Shown here: in pieces, positions 1 to 6,359 of the stretch
Layout of the letters: every line of letters starts with the position of its first letter
Position numbering within the stretch: position 1 is the first letter of the stretch
NCBI GenBank assembly: GCA_964399265.1
Contig: CAYNQF010000086.1
Location: 1-10,162, forward strand
Source of the DNA: WJLY01 sp964399265
GTDB taxonomy: Bacteria; Joyebacterota; Joyebacteria; Joyebacterales; Joyebacteraceae
Direction of reading: 5' to 3'
DNA: 10,162 nt
Notes under the pieces: generated by a model
The model's input: the letters and a program-made list of their open reading frames with translations, nothing else
Database searches by the model: none
What the model was told of the DNA's origin: nothing
Program-made: the position numbers and the translations under genes

Positions 1-69
1 AAGGGGTCGCGCGGAATGCGCATGGAGGAAGTGGTTGAGTCGCTGGTGAAGGGGGCGCCCGCCTCCTGA
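1..69 (+). CDS. murF: MurF C-terminus (partial, 5' end outside window)
   Basis: The first 22 codons are open and end at TGA 67-69. The peptide contains KGSRGMRMEEVVESL, which matches the conserved C-terminal stretch of MurF (UDP-MurNAc-tripeptide:D-alanyl-D-alanine ligase), where a KGSRGMRME motif precedes the last helix. MurF is the cytoplasmic ATP-dependent ligase that adds D-Ala-D-Ala to complete the UDP-MurNAc-pentapeptide. The next gene, mraY, uses that pentapeptide, and murF-mraY is the standard order in dcw clusters, which supports the call despite the short fragment. Nothing can be said about its start, ATP-binding loop or full length. The identification rests on this motif and on context. 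Confidence 0.85.
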   Translation, partial: KGSRGMRMEEVVESLVKGAPAS

Positions 70-77
70 TCCGGCCC

Positions 78-94
78 GGGAGCCTGGTGCTCCC
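78..94 (+). other. GC-rich hairpin in the murF-mraY gap
   Basis: A perfect 6-bp inverted repeat, GGGAGC (78-83) and GCTCCC (89-94), encloses a 5-nt loop. It sits in the 43-bp gap after the murF stop and 18 nt before the mraY ATG. No T-run follows, so it does not look like an intrinsic terminator. It could affect mRNA stability or mraY translation, or be chance in GC-rich DNA. The structure is seen in the sequence; any role is inference. Confidence 0.4.
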
Positions 95-112
95 CATCGG
101 AAAAGGGCTGTC

Positions 113-1195
113 ATGTTCTATCATCTCCTATATCCCCTGCGGGACTACATTTCTGCATTCAATGTGTTCCGCTACATTTCCTTCCGATCGGCGTACGCGG
201 CGGTGACAGCCCTGCTCATAAGCTTCCTCCTCGGCCCCTTGTTCATCCGCTGGCTTCGCAACAGGCAGCTCACGGATGGAGCGCGTGAGTTCCTTCCGGA
301 CTCGCACGCCGCGAAGGTCGGGACGCCCACGATGGGCGGTCTCATGATCCTCGTCGCGACGCTCGTTCCGACGCTGCTCTGGGCGAGGCTGGACAACGAC
401 TTCGTGTGGATCATGGTCCTGGCGACGCTCTGGCTCGGCGCCGTCGGTTTCACGGACGACTATCTCAAGGTCGTCAGGAAGCGTCGCAAGGGGCTCGTGG
501 CCCGCTACAAGCTGGCCGGCCAGCTCGGGCTTGGTCTCGTGATCGGACTCTTCATCTACTACGTCGGGATCATCCCCAACGCGACCGACGTGCAGGTGCC
601 GTTCCTCAAGGACGCGGTCATCTCGCTGGGGGCGCTATATGTGCTGTTCGTGATGATCACGATCACGGCGAGTTCGAACGCGGTCAACCTGACGGACGGG
701 CTCGACGGACTGGCCATCGGCTTGAGCGTCTTCTGCGCTCTGGCCTTCGCCGGCATGAGCTACGTGACGGGCAACGTGAAGTTCAGCGACTACCTGAACA
801 TTCCCTACATAGCCGGGACGGGAGAGCTGACCGTCTACTGCTCGGCGCTGATCGGCGCCTCACTCGGGTTCCTCTGGTTCAACGCGCATCCGGCCGAGGT
901 CTTCATGGGCGACACCGGGTCGCTGGCCGTGGGAGGGGCTCTGGGGACCATGGCGGTCCTGATCCGCAAGGAGATCTGGCTCATCCTCGTCGGCGGCGTG
1001 TTCGTGCTCGTCGCCGCCTCGGTGATCATCCAGATCCTTTCCGTGAAGCTCCGCGGGAAGAGAGTCTTCCTGATGTCGCCTCTCCACCACCACTTCCAGA
1101 AGAAGGGGTGGCCGGAGAGCAAGGTGGTCGTCCGCTTCTGGATAGCCGGAGCGCTCTTCGCGCTCCTGTCGCTGTCGACGCTGAAACTGCAGTGA
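113..1195 (+). CDS. mraY: Phospho-MurNAc-pentapeptide translocase MraY
   Basis: MraY is an integral inner-membrane enzyme that transfers phospho-MurNAc-pentapeptide from UDP to undecaprenyl phosphate, making lipid I. The protein is 360 aa, the usual length, with the family's multiple hydrophobic segments. The N-terminus (MFYHLLYPLRDYISAFNVFR) is typical, which supports the ATG at 113; the ribosome site AAGGG at 103-107 is modest, with a 5-nt spacer. The catalytic signatures are present: the Asp pair D115-D116 in FTDDYLK, the NAVNLTDGLDGLAIG segment, D267 in VFMGDTGSL, and the triple histidine H325-H327 in MSPLHHHF followed by KGWPE. It lies between murF and murD as in most dcw operons and acts just after MurF and before MurG. 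No key residue is missing. WecA-type transferases belong to the same superfamily but lack the HHH-KGWPE C-terminus. Confidence 0.98.
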   Translation: MFYHLLYPLRDYISAFNVFRYISFRSAYAAVTALLISFLLGPLFIRWLRNRQLTDGAREFLPDSHAAKVGTPTMGGLMILVATLVPTLLWARLDNDFVWIMVLATLWLGAVGFTDDYLKVVRKRRKGLVARYKLAGQLGLGLVIGLFIYYVGIIPNATDVQVPFLKDAVISLGALYVLFVMITITASSNAVNLTDGLDGLAIGLSVFCALAFAGMSYVTGNVKFSDYLNIPYIAGTGELTVYCSALIGASLGFLWFNAHPAEVFMGDTGSLAVGGALGTMAVLIRKEIWLILVGGVFVLVAASVIIQILSVKLRGKRVFLMSPLHHHFQKKGWPESKVVVRFWIAGALFALLSLSTLKLQ

Positions 1196-1196
1196 T

Positions 1197-1240
1197 CCGG
1201 AAAGTCCGGCGGGGCACGCGGTCGGGCCCGGTCGGACCGG
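1197..1240 (+). other. Two small hairpins in the mraY-murD gap
   Basis: The 70-bp gap holds two perfect 5-bp inverted repeats with 3-nt loops: CCGGA (1197-1201) with TCCGG (1205-1209), starting one base after the mraY stop, and CCGGT (1228-1232) with ACCGG (1236-1240). Neither is followed by a T-run, so intrinsic termination is unlikely. Short GC stems arise easily by chance at this base composition. I see no convincing promoter here. A role in mRNA processing or translational tuning of murD is speculative. Confidence 0.35.
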
Positions 1241-1265
1241 CCGTACCGCGAGAGAGGTAGATGAC

Positions 1266-2702
1266 GTGATCACGGGATGGGCAGACGACAGGAAGAAGAC
1301 GAGGCGCCGCGATAACGGCAATCACGTCCGGTTCGACCTGAACGGTCGCCGCGTGGTCGTCATCGGCCTCGCTCGCAGCGGCAAGGCCGCCGTGGAACTT
1401 CTCCTGTCGCGCGGGGCGCGCGTGACCGCGACCGATTCCAGGGACGCCGAAGCGCTCGGTATCGGGCCCGACTCCTGGAAGGGACGCGGCGTCCGGCTCG
1501 AGCTGGGCGGACACACGGCGGGCGTCCTCCACGGCGCCGACCTCGTCGTGGTGTCGCCCGGGGTCCCGTCCGACACGCCGATCGTGCTCGATGCGGCCGA
1601 GCGGTCGATCCCGGTGATAGGCGAACTCGAACTCGCGTACCGTGTTTCGAAGGGCACGTGGCTGGCGGTCACCGGCACCAACGGCAAGACGACGACGACC
1701 TCGCTGCTCGGAGAGCTCGTGAAACGCACGGGACGGCCGACGGTCGTGGCCGGCAACATCGGCGTCGCCGTCTCCGCCGAGGTTGCGAGGATCCCTGACG
1801 ACGGCTACGTCGTGGCCGAGGTGTCGAGCTTCCAGCTGGATACGATAGACGCGTTCAGGCCGAGGGTCGCGGTGCTCCTCAACATCACTGAGGACCACCT
1901 CGACAGGTATTCGTCGTTCGGGTCCTACGCCGCCTCCAAGGCCGGGATATTCGAGAACCAAATATCGACCGACTTCGCGGTGGTCAACATCGACGACCCG
2001 CTCGTCGCCGAGATGTCGAGCGTCCTGGGCGCTACGGTCATACCCGTCAGCACCCGGCGCGAGGTCGCGGGCGGCGTCTTCGTCAGGGATGGCGTCCTGA
2101 TCTCCCAGGTGGGTGGCATCGAGCGCCCGATCATCGAGACGTCACGGTTGGGACTGCCGGGGCCGCACAACCTCGCGAACTCGGCCGCCGCCGCCGGCGC
2201 GGCGATGGCGATAGGCGTCGATACGAAGGAGGCGGCGGATGTGCTCGAGTCGTTCCGGCCGCTGCCGCACCGCCTCGAGACGGTGTGCGAGTCGGGTGGA
2301 ATCACCTACGTCAACGACTCGAAGGCGACCAACGTGGAATCGGTCATGTGCGCGCTCGAGAGCTACGACCGGCCGATCGTCCTCATCGCGGGCGGCAAGG
2401 ACAAGGGCTCCGACTTCGGCAGGCTTTCGGAGCTGGTCAGGGAGCACGTGAAGGCGCTCGTCCTGATCGGCGAGGCGGCACCGGCGATGAATGCGGCCTG
2501 GTCGGGCCTCGCGCCCGTGGAGGCCGCCTCCTCGCTCGAGGAAGCCGTCGAGCGCGCGACGCATCTCGCCGGGCCGGGGGAGGTCGTTCTGCTCTCGCCG
2601 GCGTGCGCGAGCTTCGACATGTTCCGCGACTTCGAGGACAGGGGGGACCAGTTCCGCGAGATAGCGCGCCGGATGTGTGAGAGGGGAGGAGTGAGTTCGT
2701 GA
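1266..2702 (+). CDS. murD: UDP-N-acetylmuramoyl-L-alanine--D-glutamate ligase MurD
   Basis: MurD is the cytoplasmic ATP-dependent ligase that adds D-glutamate to UDP-MurNAc-L-Ala. The 478-aa protein has the three Mur-ligase domains in order. The N-terminal UDP-binding Rossmann fold begins at VVVIGLARSGKAA (about 30-42). The central ATPase has the P-loop GTNGKTTTT (137-145, K141), NITEDHLDRY, and the expected carbamylated lysine in SYAASKAGIF (K225). The C-terminal domain carries YVNDSKATN, AGGKDKGSDF and LLSPACASFDMF followed by FEDRGDQF. Those last motifs separate it from MurC, MurE and MurF. The start is GTG 1266: GAGAGGT at 1252-1258 is spaced for it, while the nearby ATG 1261 opens only a two-codon frame. 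The protein begins with about 20 extra, basic residues before the usual N-terminus. Its stop overlaps the ftsW start by 4 nt. Confidence 0.97.
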   Translation: MITGWADDRKKTRRRDNGNHVRFDLNGRRVVVIGLARSGKAAVELLLSRGARVTATDSRDAEALGIGPDSWKGRGVRLELGGHTAGVLHGADLVVVSPGVPSDTPIVLDAAERSIPVIGELELAYRVSKGTWLAVTGTNGKTTTTSLLGELVKRTGRPTVVAGNIGVAVSAEVARIPDDGYVVAEVSSFQLDTIDAFRPRVAVLLNITEDHLDRYSSFGSYAASKAGIFENQISTDFAVVNIDDPLVAEMSSVLGATVIPVSTRREVAGGVFVRDGVLISQVGGIERPIIETSRLGLPGPHNLANSAAAAGAAMAIGVDTKEAADVLESFRPLPHRLETVCESGGITYVNDSKATNVESVMCALESYDRPIVLIAGGKDKGSDFGRLSELVREHVKALVLIGEAAPAMNAAWSGLAPVEAASSLEEAVERATHLAGPGEVVLLSPACASFDMFRDFEDRGDQFREIARRMCERGGVSS

Positions 2703-3868
2703 GAGGCACCGTTCAGTGCGACAGGACGCTCGTCTGGGTGACGCTCCTCCTCGGTCTGGTGGGGCTCATCACGGTGTACACGGCGAGCGTGCACGTCGCG
2801 GTCACGAGCTTCGGCGGGAGCGACGTATTCCTCAAGCGGAACCTCGTGCGCGCGGCCTTCGGCGTGGCCGCGCTGCTCTTCGCCTACAGGATCGACTACC
2901 GCTCCTACAGGAAGCACGCGACCAAGGCCGTCCTCGCCGCCATAGCGCTCCTCGCGCTCACGCTGATCGTCGGAACGGCGATCCGCGGCATGCGGGCGAG
3001 GCTGCTCATGTTCCAGCCGGGCGAACTCGCGAAGCTGGCGCTAGTCTTCTACCTGGCCGACGTCATGGCGCGCAGGAAGGACCTGATCTCCGACTTCAGG
3101 GAGGGCGTGCTGCCGAGGCTCGTTCTCGCCGGTGTCGTCATCTTCCTCATTCTCCTCCAGCCGGATTTCGGGAACGCACTCGCGGTTTCCGTCCTGACCC
3201 TCGTGCTGCTCTTCCTGGGAGGCGTGCGAGTGCTCCACGTGGGCGCGCTGACCGCCATGGCCGGGCTCGGCGGATGGGTGGCGACGCGAACCGTGCCTCG
3301 CATCATCGAGCGCTGGGCGGTGTGGAAGTCGTCCTTCGACCTGACCCTGAACGGCCTCGACACCCAGGGGGCCGGGTACCAGATCTACCAGTCGCTGGTG
3401 GCGCTCGGCTCCGGCGGGCTCTTCGGGCGCGGCGTCGGCGAGAGTCTCCAGCGTGCGTTCATACCCGACCCGTACACCGACTTCGCCTTCTCGATATGGG
3501 GCGAGGAACTGGGGCTCATCGGAACGCTGGCGGTTCTCGGAGTATTCGCGCTCCTCATGGTGAGGGGCCTCAAGATCGCGCGCAGGGCGCCCGACGAGTA
3601 CGGGACGATCCTCGCGGCCGGCCTGACGGCGATGATCACGGTCTACGCGATCGTGAACATCGGCGTCGCCACGGCGCTGTTCCCGACCACCGGCCTTCCG
3701 CTCCCGTTCGTGAGTTACGGAGGGTCGTCGCTCGTCGTGAACATGGCCGCGATAGGCGTTCTTCTGAACATGTCGAAGCGCGTGGTACCCGAGCCAGCGT
3801 CCGTTTCGACGCGGCGCATCCCCGTGAGGACCAGCGCGGCACACGCGAAGAGAAGGAAGAGGACTTGA
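2699..3868 (+). CDS. ftsW: Septal peptidoglycan polymerase FtsW (SEDS family)
   Basis: FtsW is a polytopic SEDS glycosyltransferase that polymerises lipid II at the division septum with a class b PBP (FtsI). The 389-aa protein has about ten hydrophobic segments. SEDS signatures are FQPGELAKLAL (105-115), LLQPDFGNAL, GYQIYQSLVALGSGGLFGRG, PYTDFAFSIWGEELG and LPLPFVSYGGSS. D261 in the TDF motif sits at the conserved acidic position reported as essential in SEDS enzymes. The C-terminal tail is basic (AKRRKRT). The start is GTG 2699, overlapping the murD stop as GTGA, with a strong GGGGAGGA site at 2683-2690 spaced 8 nt. Its place between murD and murG identifies FtsW rather than the paralogue RodA. 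Oddity: the loop before FQPGE appears about four residues shorter than the usual GARRWI-x-LG form. Confidence 0.95.
   Translation: MRGTVQCDRTLVWVTLLLGLVGLITVYTASVHVAVTSFGGSDVFLKRNLVRAAFGVAALLFAYRIDYRSYRKHATKAVLAAIALLALTLIVGTAIRGMRARLLMFQPGELAKLALVFYLADVMARRKDLISDFREGVLPRLVLAGVVIFLILLQPDFGNALAVSVLTLVLLFLGGVRVLHVGALTAMAGLGGWVATRTVPRIIERWAVWKSSFDLTLNGLDTQGAGYQIYQSLVALGSGGLFGRGVGESLQRAFIPDPYTDFAFSIWGEELGLIGTLAVLGVFALLMVRGLKIARRAPDEYGTILAAGLTAMITVYAIVNIGVATALFPTTGLPLPFVSYGGSSLVVNMAAIGVLLNMSKRVVPEPASVSTRRIPVRTSAAHAKRRKRT
3854..3868 (+). promoter_or_regulatory. Ribosome site and TTGA overlap that set the murG start
   Basis: AGGA at 3854-3857 lies 7 nt before a TTG at 3865-3867, and this TTG overlaps the ftsW stop TGA (3866-3868) as TTGA. 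From TTG the protein begins MRAMIAGGGTGGH, with the usual number of residues before the MurG glycine loop. The in-frame ATG at 3874 would remove part of the first beta strand and has a poorer spacing (the core AGGA is 16 nt away, GAGG only 3 nt). I therefore prefer TTG. Confidence 0.6.
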
Positions 3869-4977
3869 GGGCGATGATCGCAGGCGGAGGCACCGGAGGT
3901 CACATCTTCCCTGGCGTGGCCATAGCCGAGGCGATCGAGAGCGAGTCGCCGGGCGCCGACGTCTTCTTCGCCGGGAGGCGCGACTCCCTGGAGGAGCGAG
4001 TGGTGAGGAAGGCGGGACACGACTTCGTGGCCGTGCCATCGATGCCTCTCCGGCGGAAGGCCGACGTCCGGAACCTCGGCGTCCCCTTCGTCGTGGTGGC
4101 CGGGTACCTTACCGCGCTGCGCGCGCTCTCCTCGAGGAGACCCGACGTGGCCATAGGCACGGGGGGATTCGTCAGCGTGCCGCCGCTCCTCGCCGCATCG
4201 ATGATGGGTGTCCCGGTGGTGCTCCAGGAGCAGAACTCGTATCCCGGACTCGCGACCAGGCTCATGTCGGGACGCGCCAGCGAGGTTCACGTGAGCTTCG
4301 ACGACACCGAACGCCACCTTCCGAAGGCGAGGAGGGTCGTGCTCTCCGGCAATCCGGTGCGCGCTTCTCTCGGGAAGGCCGACCGGTCCGAGTCGAGGCG
4401 CACGCTCGGGCTCTCGTCCGACGGCGTCGTGGTCCTCGTTGTGGGCGGCAGCGGCGGCGCTCACAGGCTGAACGAGGCTCTCGCCGGCGCGGCCGGGTGG
4501 CTCGCGCAGGAAGGCGTAGAGGTAGTCGCGCAGACGGGCTCCAACGACGAGGAGATGGTGCGCGAGGCCGTCGCGGGCGCGGGGCTCCGGGGGGTGGTGT
4601 CGGCGTTCTTCGACGACATTGCCACCGTCTACGCGGCGAGCGACCTCGCGGTGTCGCGGGCCGGCGCCACGGCGATAGCGGAGCTGGAACTCGTCGGCCT
4701 GCCGTCGCTGCTCGTGCCCTATCCGTTCGCCACAGAGGGGCACCAGATGAAGAACGCGCGCGCGATGGAGAAGGCGGGCGCTTCGGTCGTAGTTCCGGAC
4801 TCGGACTTCACGGCCGACGTGCTCGTCTCAAGGGTGAGAGAACTGATGGGGAGACGGGAGCGTTTGTCGGCGATGGCTGACGCTGCCAGGAAGCTCGCGC
4901 GGCCCGACGCGGCTGTCCGGGTCGCGCGGGCGGCACTGGCCCTCGCCGGCGAGTGGAAGAGGGGAGTAACGCAGTGA
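3865..4977 (+). CDS. murG: UDP-GlcNAc:lipid I N-acetylglucosaminyltransferase MurG
   Basis: MurG is a peripheral inner-membrane GT-B glycosyltransferase that adds GlcNAc from UDP-GlcNAc to lipid I, making lipid II. The 370-aa protein (from TTG 3865; 367 aa from ATG 3874) has the N-terminal acceptor-domain loop GGGTGGHIFPG (from residue 7) and IGTGGFVSVPPLLAA, then VVLQEQNSYPG and LSGNPVR near the domain junction. The C-terminal donor domain has VVGGSGGAHRLNEAL (about 192-206), VSRAGATAIAELELVGLPSLLVPYP in two adjoining stretches, and EGHQMKNA, the expected nucleotide-sugar site. The third glycine loop reads GGSGGA where GGSQGA or GGSLGA is more usual. The gene overlaps ftsW upstream (TTGA) and murC downstream (GTGA), which implies translational coupling with the enzyme that uses its product (FtsW). 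The open frame also extends upstream through ftsW, but that part is out of frame with FtsW and not real. Confidence 0.96.
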   Translation: MRAMIAGGGTGGHIFPGVAIAEAIESESPGADVFFAGRRDSLEERVVRKAGHDFVAVPSMPLRRKADVRNLGVPFVVVAGYLTALRALSSRRPDVAIGTGGFVSVPPLLAASMMGVPVVLQEQNSYPGLATRLMSGRASEVHVSFDDTERHLPKARRVVLSGNPVRASLGKADRSESRRTLGLSSDGVVVLVVGGSGGAHRLNEALAGAAGWLAQEGVEVVAQTGSNDEEMVREAVAGAGLRGVVSAFFDDIATVYAASDLAVSRAGATAIAELELVGLPSLLVPYPFATEGHQMKNARAMEKAGASVVVPDSDFTADVLVSRVRELMGRRERLSAMADAARKLARPDAAVRVARAALALAGEWKRGVTQ

Positions 4978-6359
4978 CGATGTTCGGCAGGGTCAAACAC
5001 GTGCACCTCGTAGGCATCGGCGGCGCCGGCATGAGCGGCATCGCCGAGGTCCTGGCGAACCTCGGGTTCGTGGTATCGGGTTCCGATCTCAAGAGGAGCG
5101 AGACGACCGACAGGCTGGAGAAGCTCGGCGCCTCCGTCTGGATAGGACACAAGGAATCCAACATCGAGGGCGCCGACGTGGTCGTCTACTCGTCGGCCGT
5201 CAACATGGCGAACCCCGAGGTGTCCGCGGCGCGGGAGCGGATGGTCCCGGTCATTCCTCGCGTCGAGATGCTCGCCGAACTCATGAGGATGAAGTTCTCC
5301 GTTGCGGTCGGCGGGACTCACGGCAAGACCACCACGACGTCGCTCATTTCCGCCGTGCTCTCGGCGGGCGGGCTGGACCCCACGGTCGTCGTGGGCGGGA
5401 AGCTCAAGACTGCCGGCAGCGGCGCCAGGCTGGGGGCGAGCGAGTACATGGTGGCCGAGGCGGACGAGAGCGACGGCTCGTTCCTCAAGCTGTCACCGAC
5501 CATCTCGGTGATCACGACGATAGACGAGGAACACCTGGACTTCTACTCGGGGCTCGACGAGATCAAGGGCGCCTTCACGAACTTCGCCAACAGCGTGCCC
5601 TTCTTCGGGTGTTCGATCGTCTGCCTCGACCAGGTGAATGTTCAGGCGATTCTCGCCGACATCGAGCGGCGCATCATCACGTACGGCCTGACGACGCAGT
5701 CCGACGTGAGAGGCGACGACGTCGAGGCGTCGCAGGAGTTCACGCGGTTCAGTGTGTTCGCTGGAGGCAGGCCCCTCGGGAAGCTCGAGATAACAATGCC
5801 CGGCCTGCACAACGTCTACAACTCGCTCGCGGCCGTGGCCTGCGGCCTCGAACTCGGTGTCTCGTTCGACGCCATCGCGTCAGCGCTGCACGGTTTCGAG
5901 GGAATCGCGAGAAGGTTCGAAATCAAAGGGGAGGCCAACGATGTGCTTGTTCTGGATGACTACGGTCACCACCCGGCAGAGGTCAAGACGACTCTCAGGG
6001 CAGCGTCGGCAAGATGGGACAGAAGGCTCGTCGTTCTCTTCCAGCCGCACAGATATACGCGAACAGAGAAGTTGGCCGATCAGTTCGGACGGAGTTTCCA
6101 CGACGCCGACGTACTCCTGGTCACGAGCGTCTACGCGGCAAGCGAAGAGCCGATAGAGGGCGTTAGCGGCGCCACGATCGTCGACGCGGCGCGTCGCTAC
6201 GGACACCGCAACTGCGAGTACGCCGACGGGCTGGACGCGCTCTACGAGAGGGCAATGGAACTCATCGAGCCCGGCGACATCGTGATGACGCTCGGCGCCG
6301 GCGACGTGTATCGGGTCGGTGAGCGGATCCTGGAAGAACTGAAGAGCAGAACGTCGTGA
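4974..6359 (+). CDS. murC: UDP-N-acetylmuramate--L-alanine ligase MurC
   Basis: MurC is the cytoplasmic ATP-dependent ligase that adds L-alanine to UDP-MurNAc, the first step of stem-peptide assembly. The 461-aa protein shows the N-terminal domain start VHLVGIGGAGMSGIAEVL and SGSDLKRSE, and the P-loop GGTHGKTTTT (113-122, K118); the His in this loop is typical of MurC. EADESDGSFL and DEEHLDFY follow in the ATPase domain, then LDDYGHHPAEV and FQPHRYTRT in the C-terminal domain. These distinguish it from MurD. The start GTG 4974 overlaps the murG stop as GTGA and has AGAGGGGAG at 4958-4966 spaced 7 nt. An ATG at 4980 and an in-frame GTG at 4953 are less likely. About 5885-6110 is somewhat lower in GC (about 58%) than the surroundings, without any break in the reading frame. 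Confidence 0.97.
   Translation: MTMFGRVKHVHLVGIGGAGMSGIAEVLANLGFVVSGSDLKRSETTDRLEKLGASVWIGHKESNIEGADVVVYSSAVNMANPEVSAARERMVPVIPRVEMLAELMRMKFSVAVGGTHGKTTTTSLISAVLSAGGLDPTVVVGGKLKTAGSGARLGASEYMVAEADESDGSFLKLSPTISVITTIDEEHLDFYSGLDEIKGAFTNFANSVPFFGCSIVCLDQVNVQAILADIERRIITYGLTTQSDVRGDDVEASQEFTRFSVFAGGRPLGKLEITMPGLHNVYNSLAAVACGLELGVSFDAIASALHGFEGIARRFEIKGEANDVLVLDDYGHHPAEVKTTLRAASARWDRRLVVLFQPHRYTRTEKLADQFGRSFHDADVLLVTSVYAASEEPIEGVSGATIVDAARRYGHRNCEYADGLDALYERAMELIEPGDIVMTLGAGDVYRVGERILEELKSRTS

Noticed and set aside
2716..3864. Open frame continuing murG upstream through ftsW, which would give a 753-aa fusion
   Set aside because: The upstream part is out of frame with FtsW and is a compositional Arg/Gly/Ala-rich translation. 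The MurG domain starts at the TTG/ATG near 3865-3874.
2699..3868. RodA instead of FtsW
   Set aside because: Both are SEDS proteins, but the place between murD and murG in the dcw cluster favours FtsW.
4953..4973. In-frame GTG 4953 as the murC start
   Set aside because: GTG 4974 has a good Shine-Dalgarno sequence and the GTGA overlap. The extra seven residues are not needed and lie inside the end of murG.
1674..5336. Similar DNA around the P-loops of murD (about 1674-1700) and murC (about 5310-5336) as a possible repeat
   Set aside because: Both encode the conserved Mur-ligase ATP loop (G-T-N/H-G-K-T-T-T-T). The similarity comes from paralogy, not from a repeat element.
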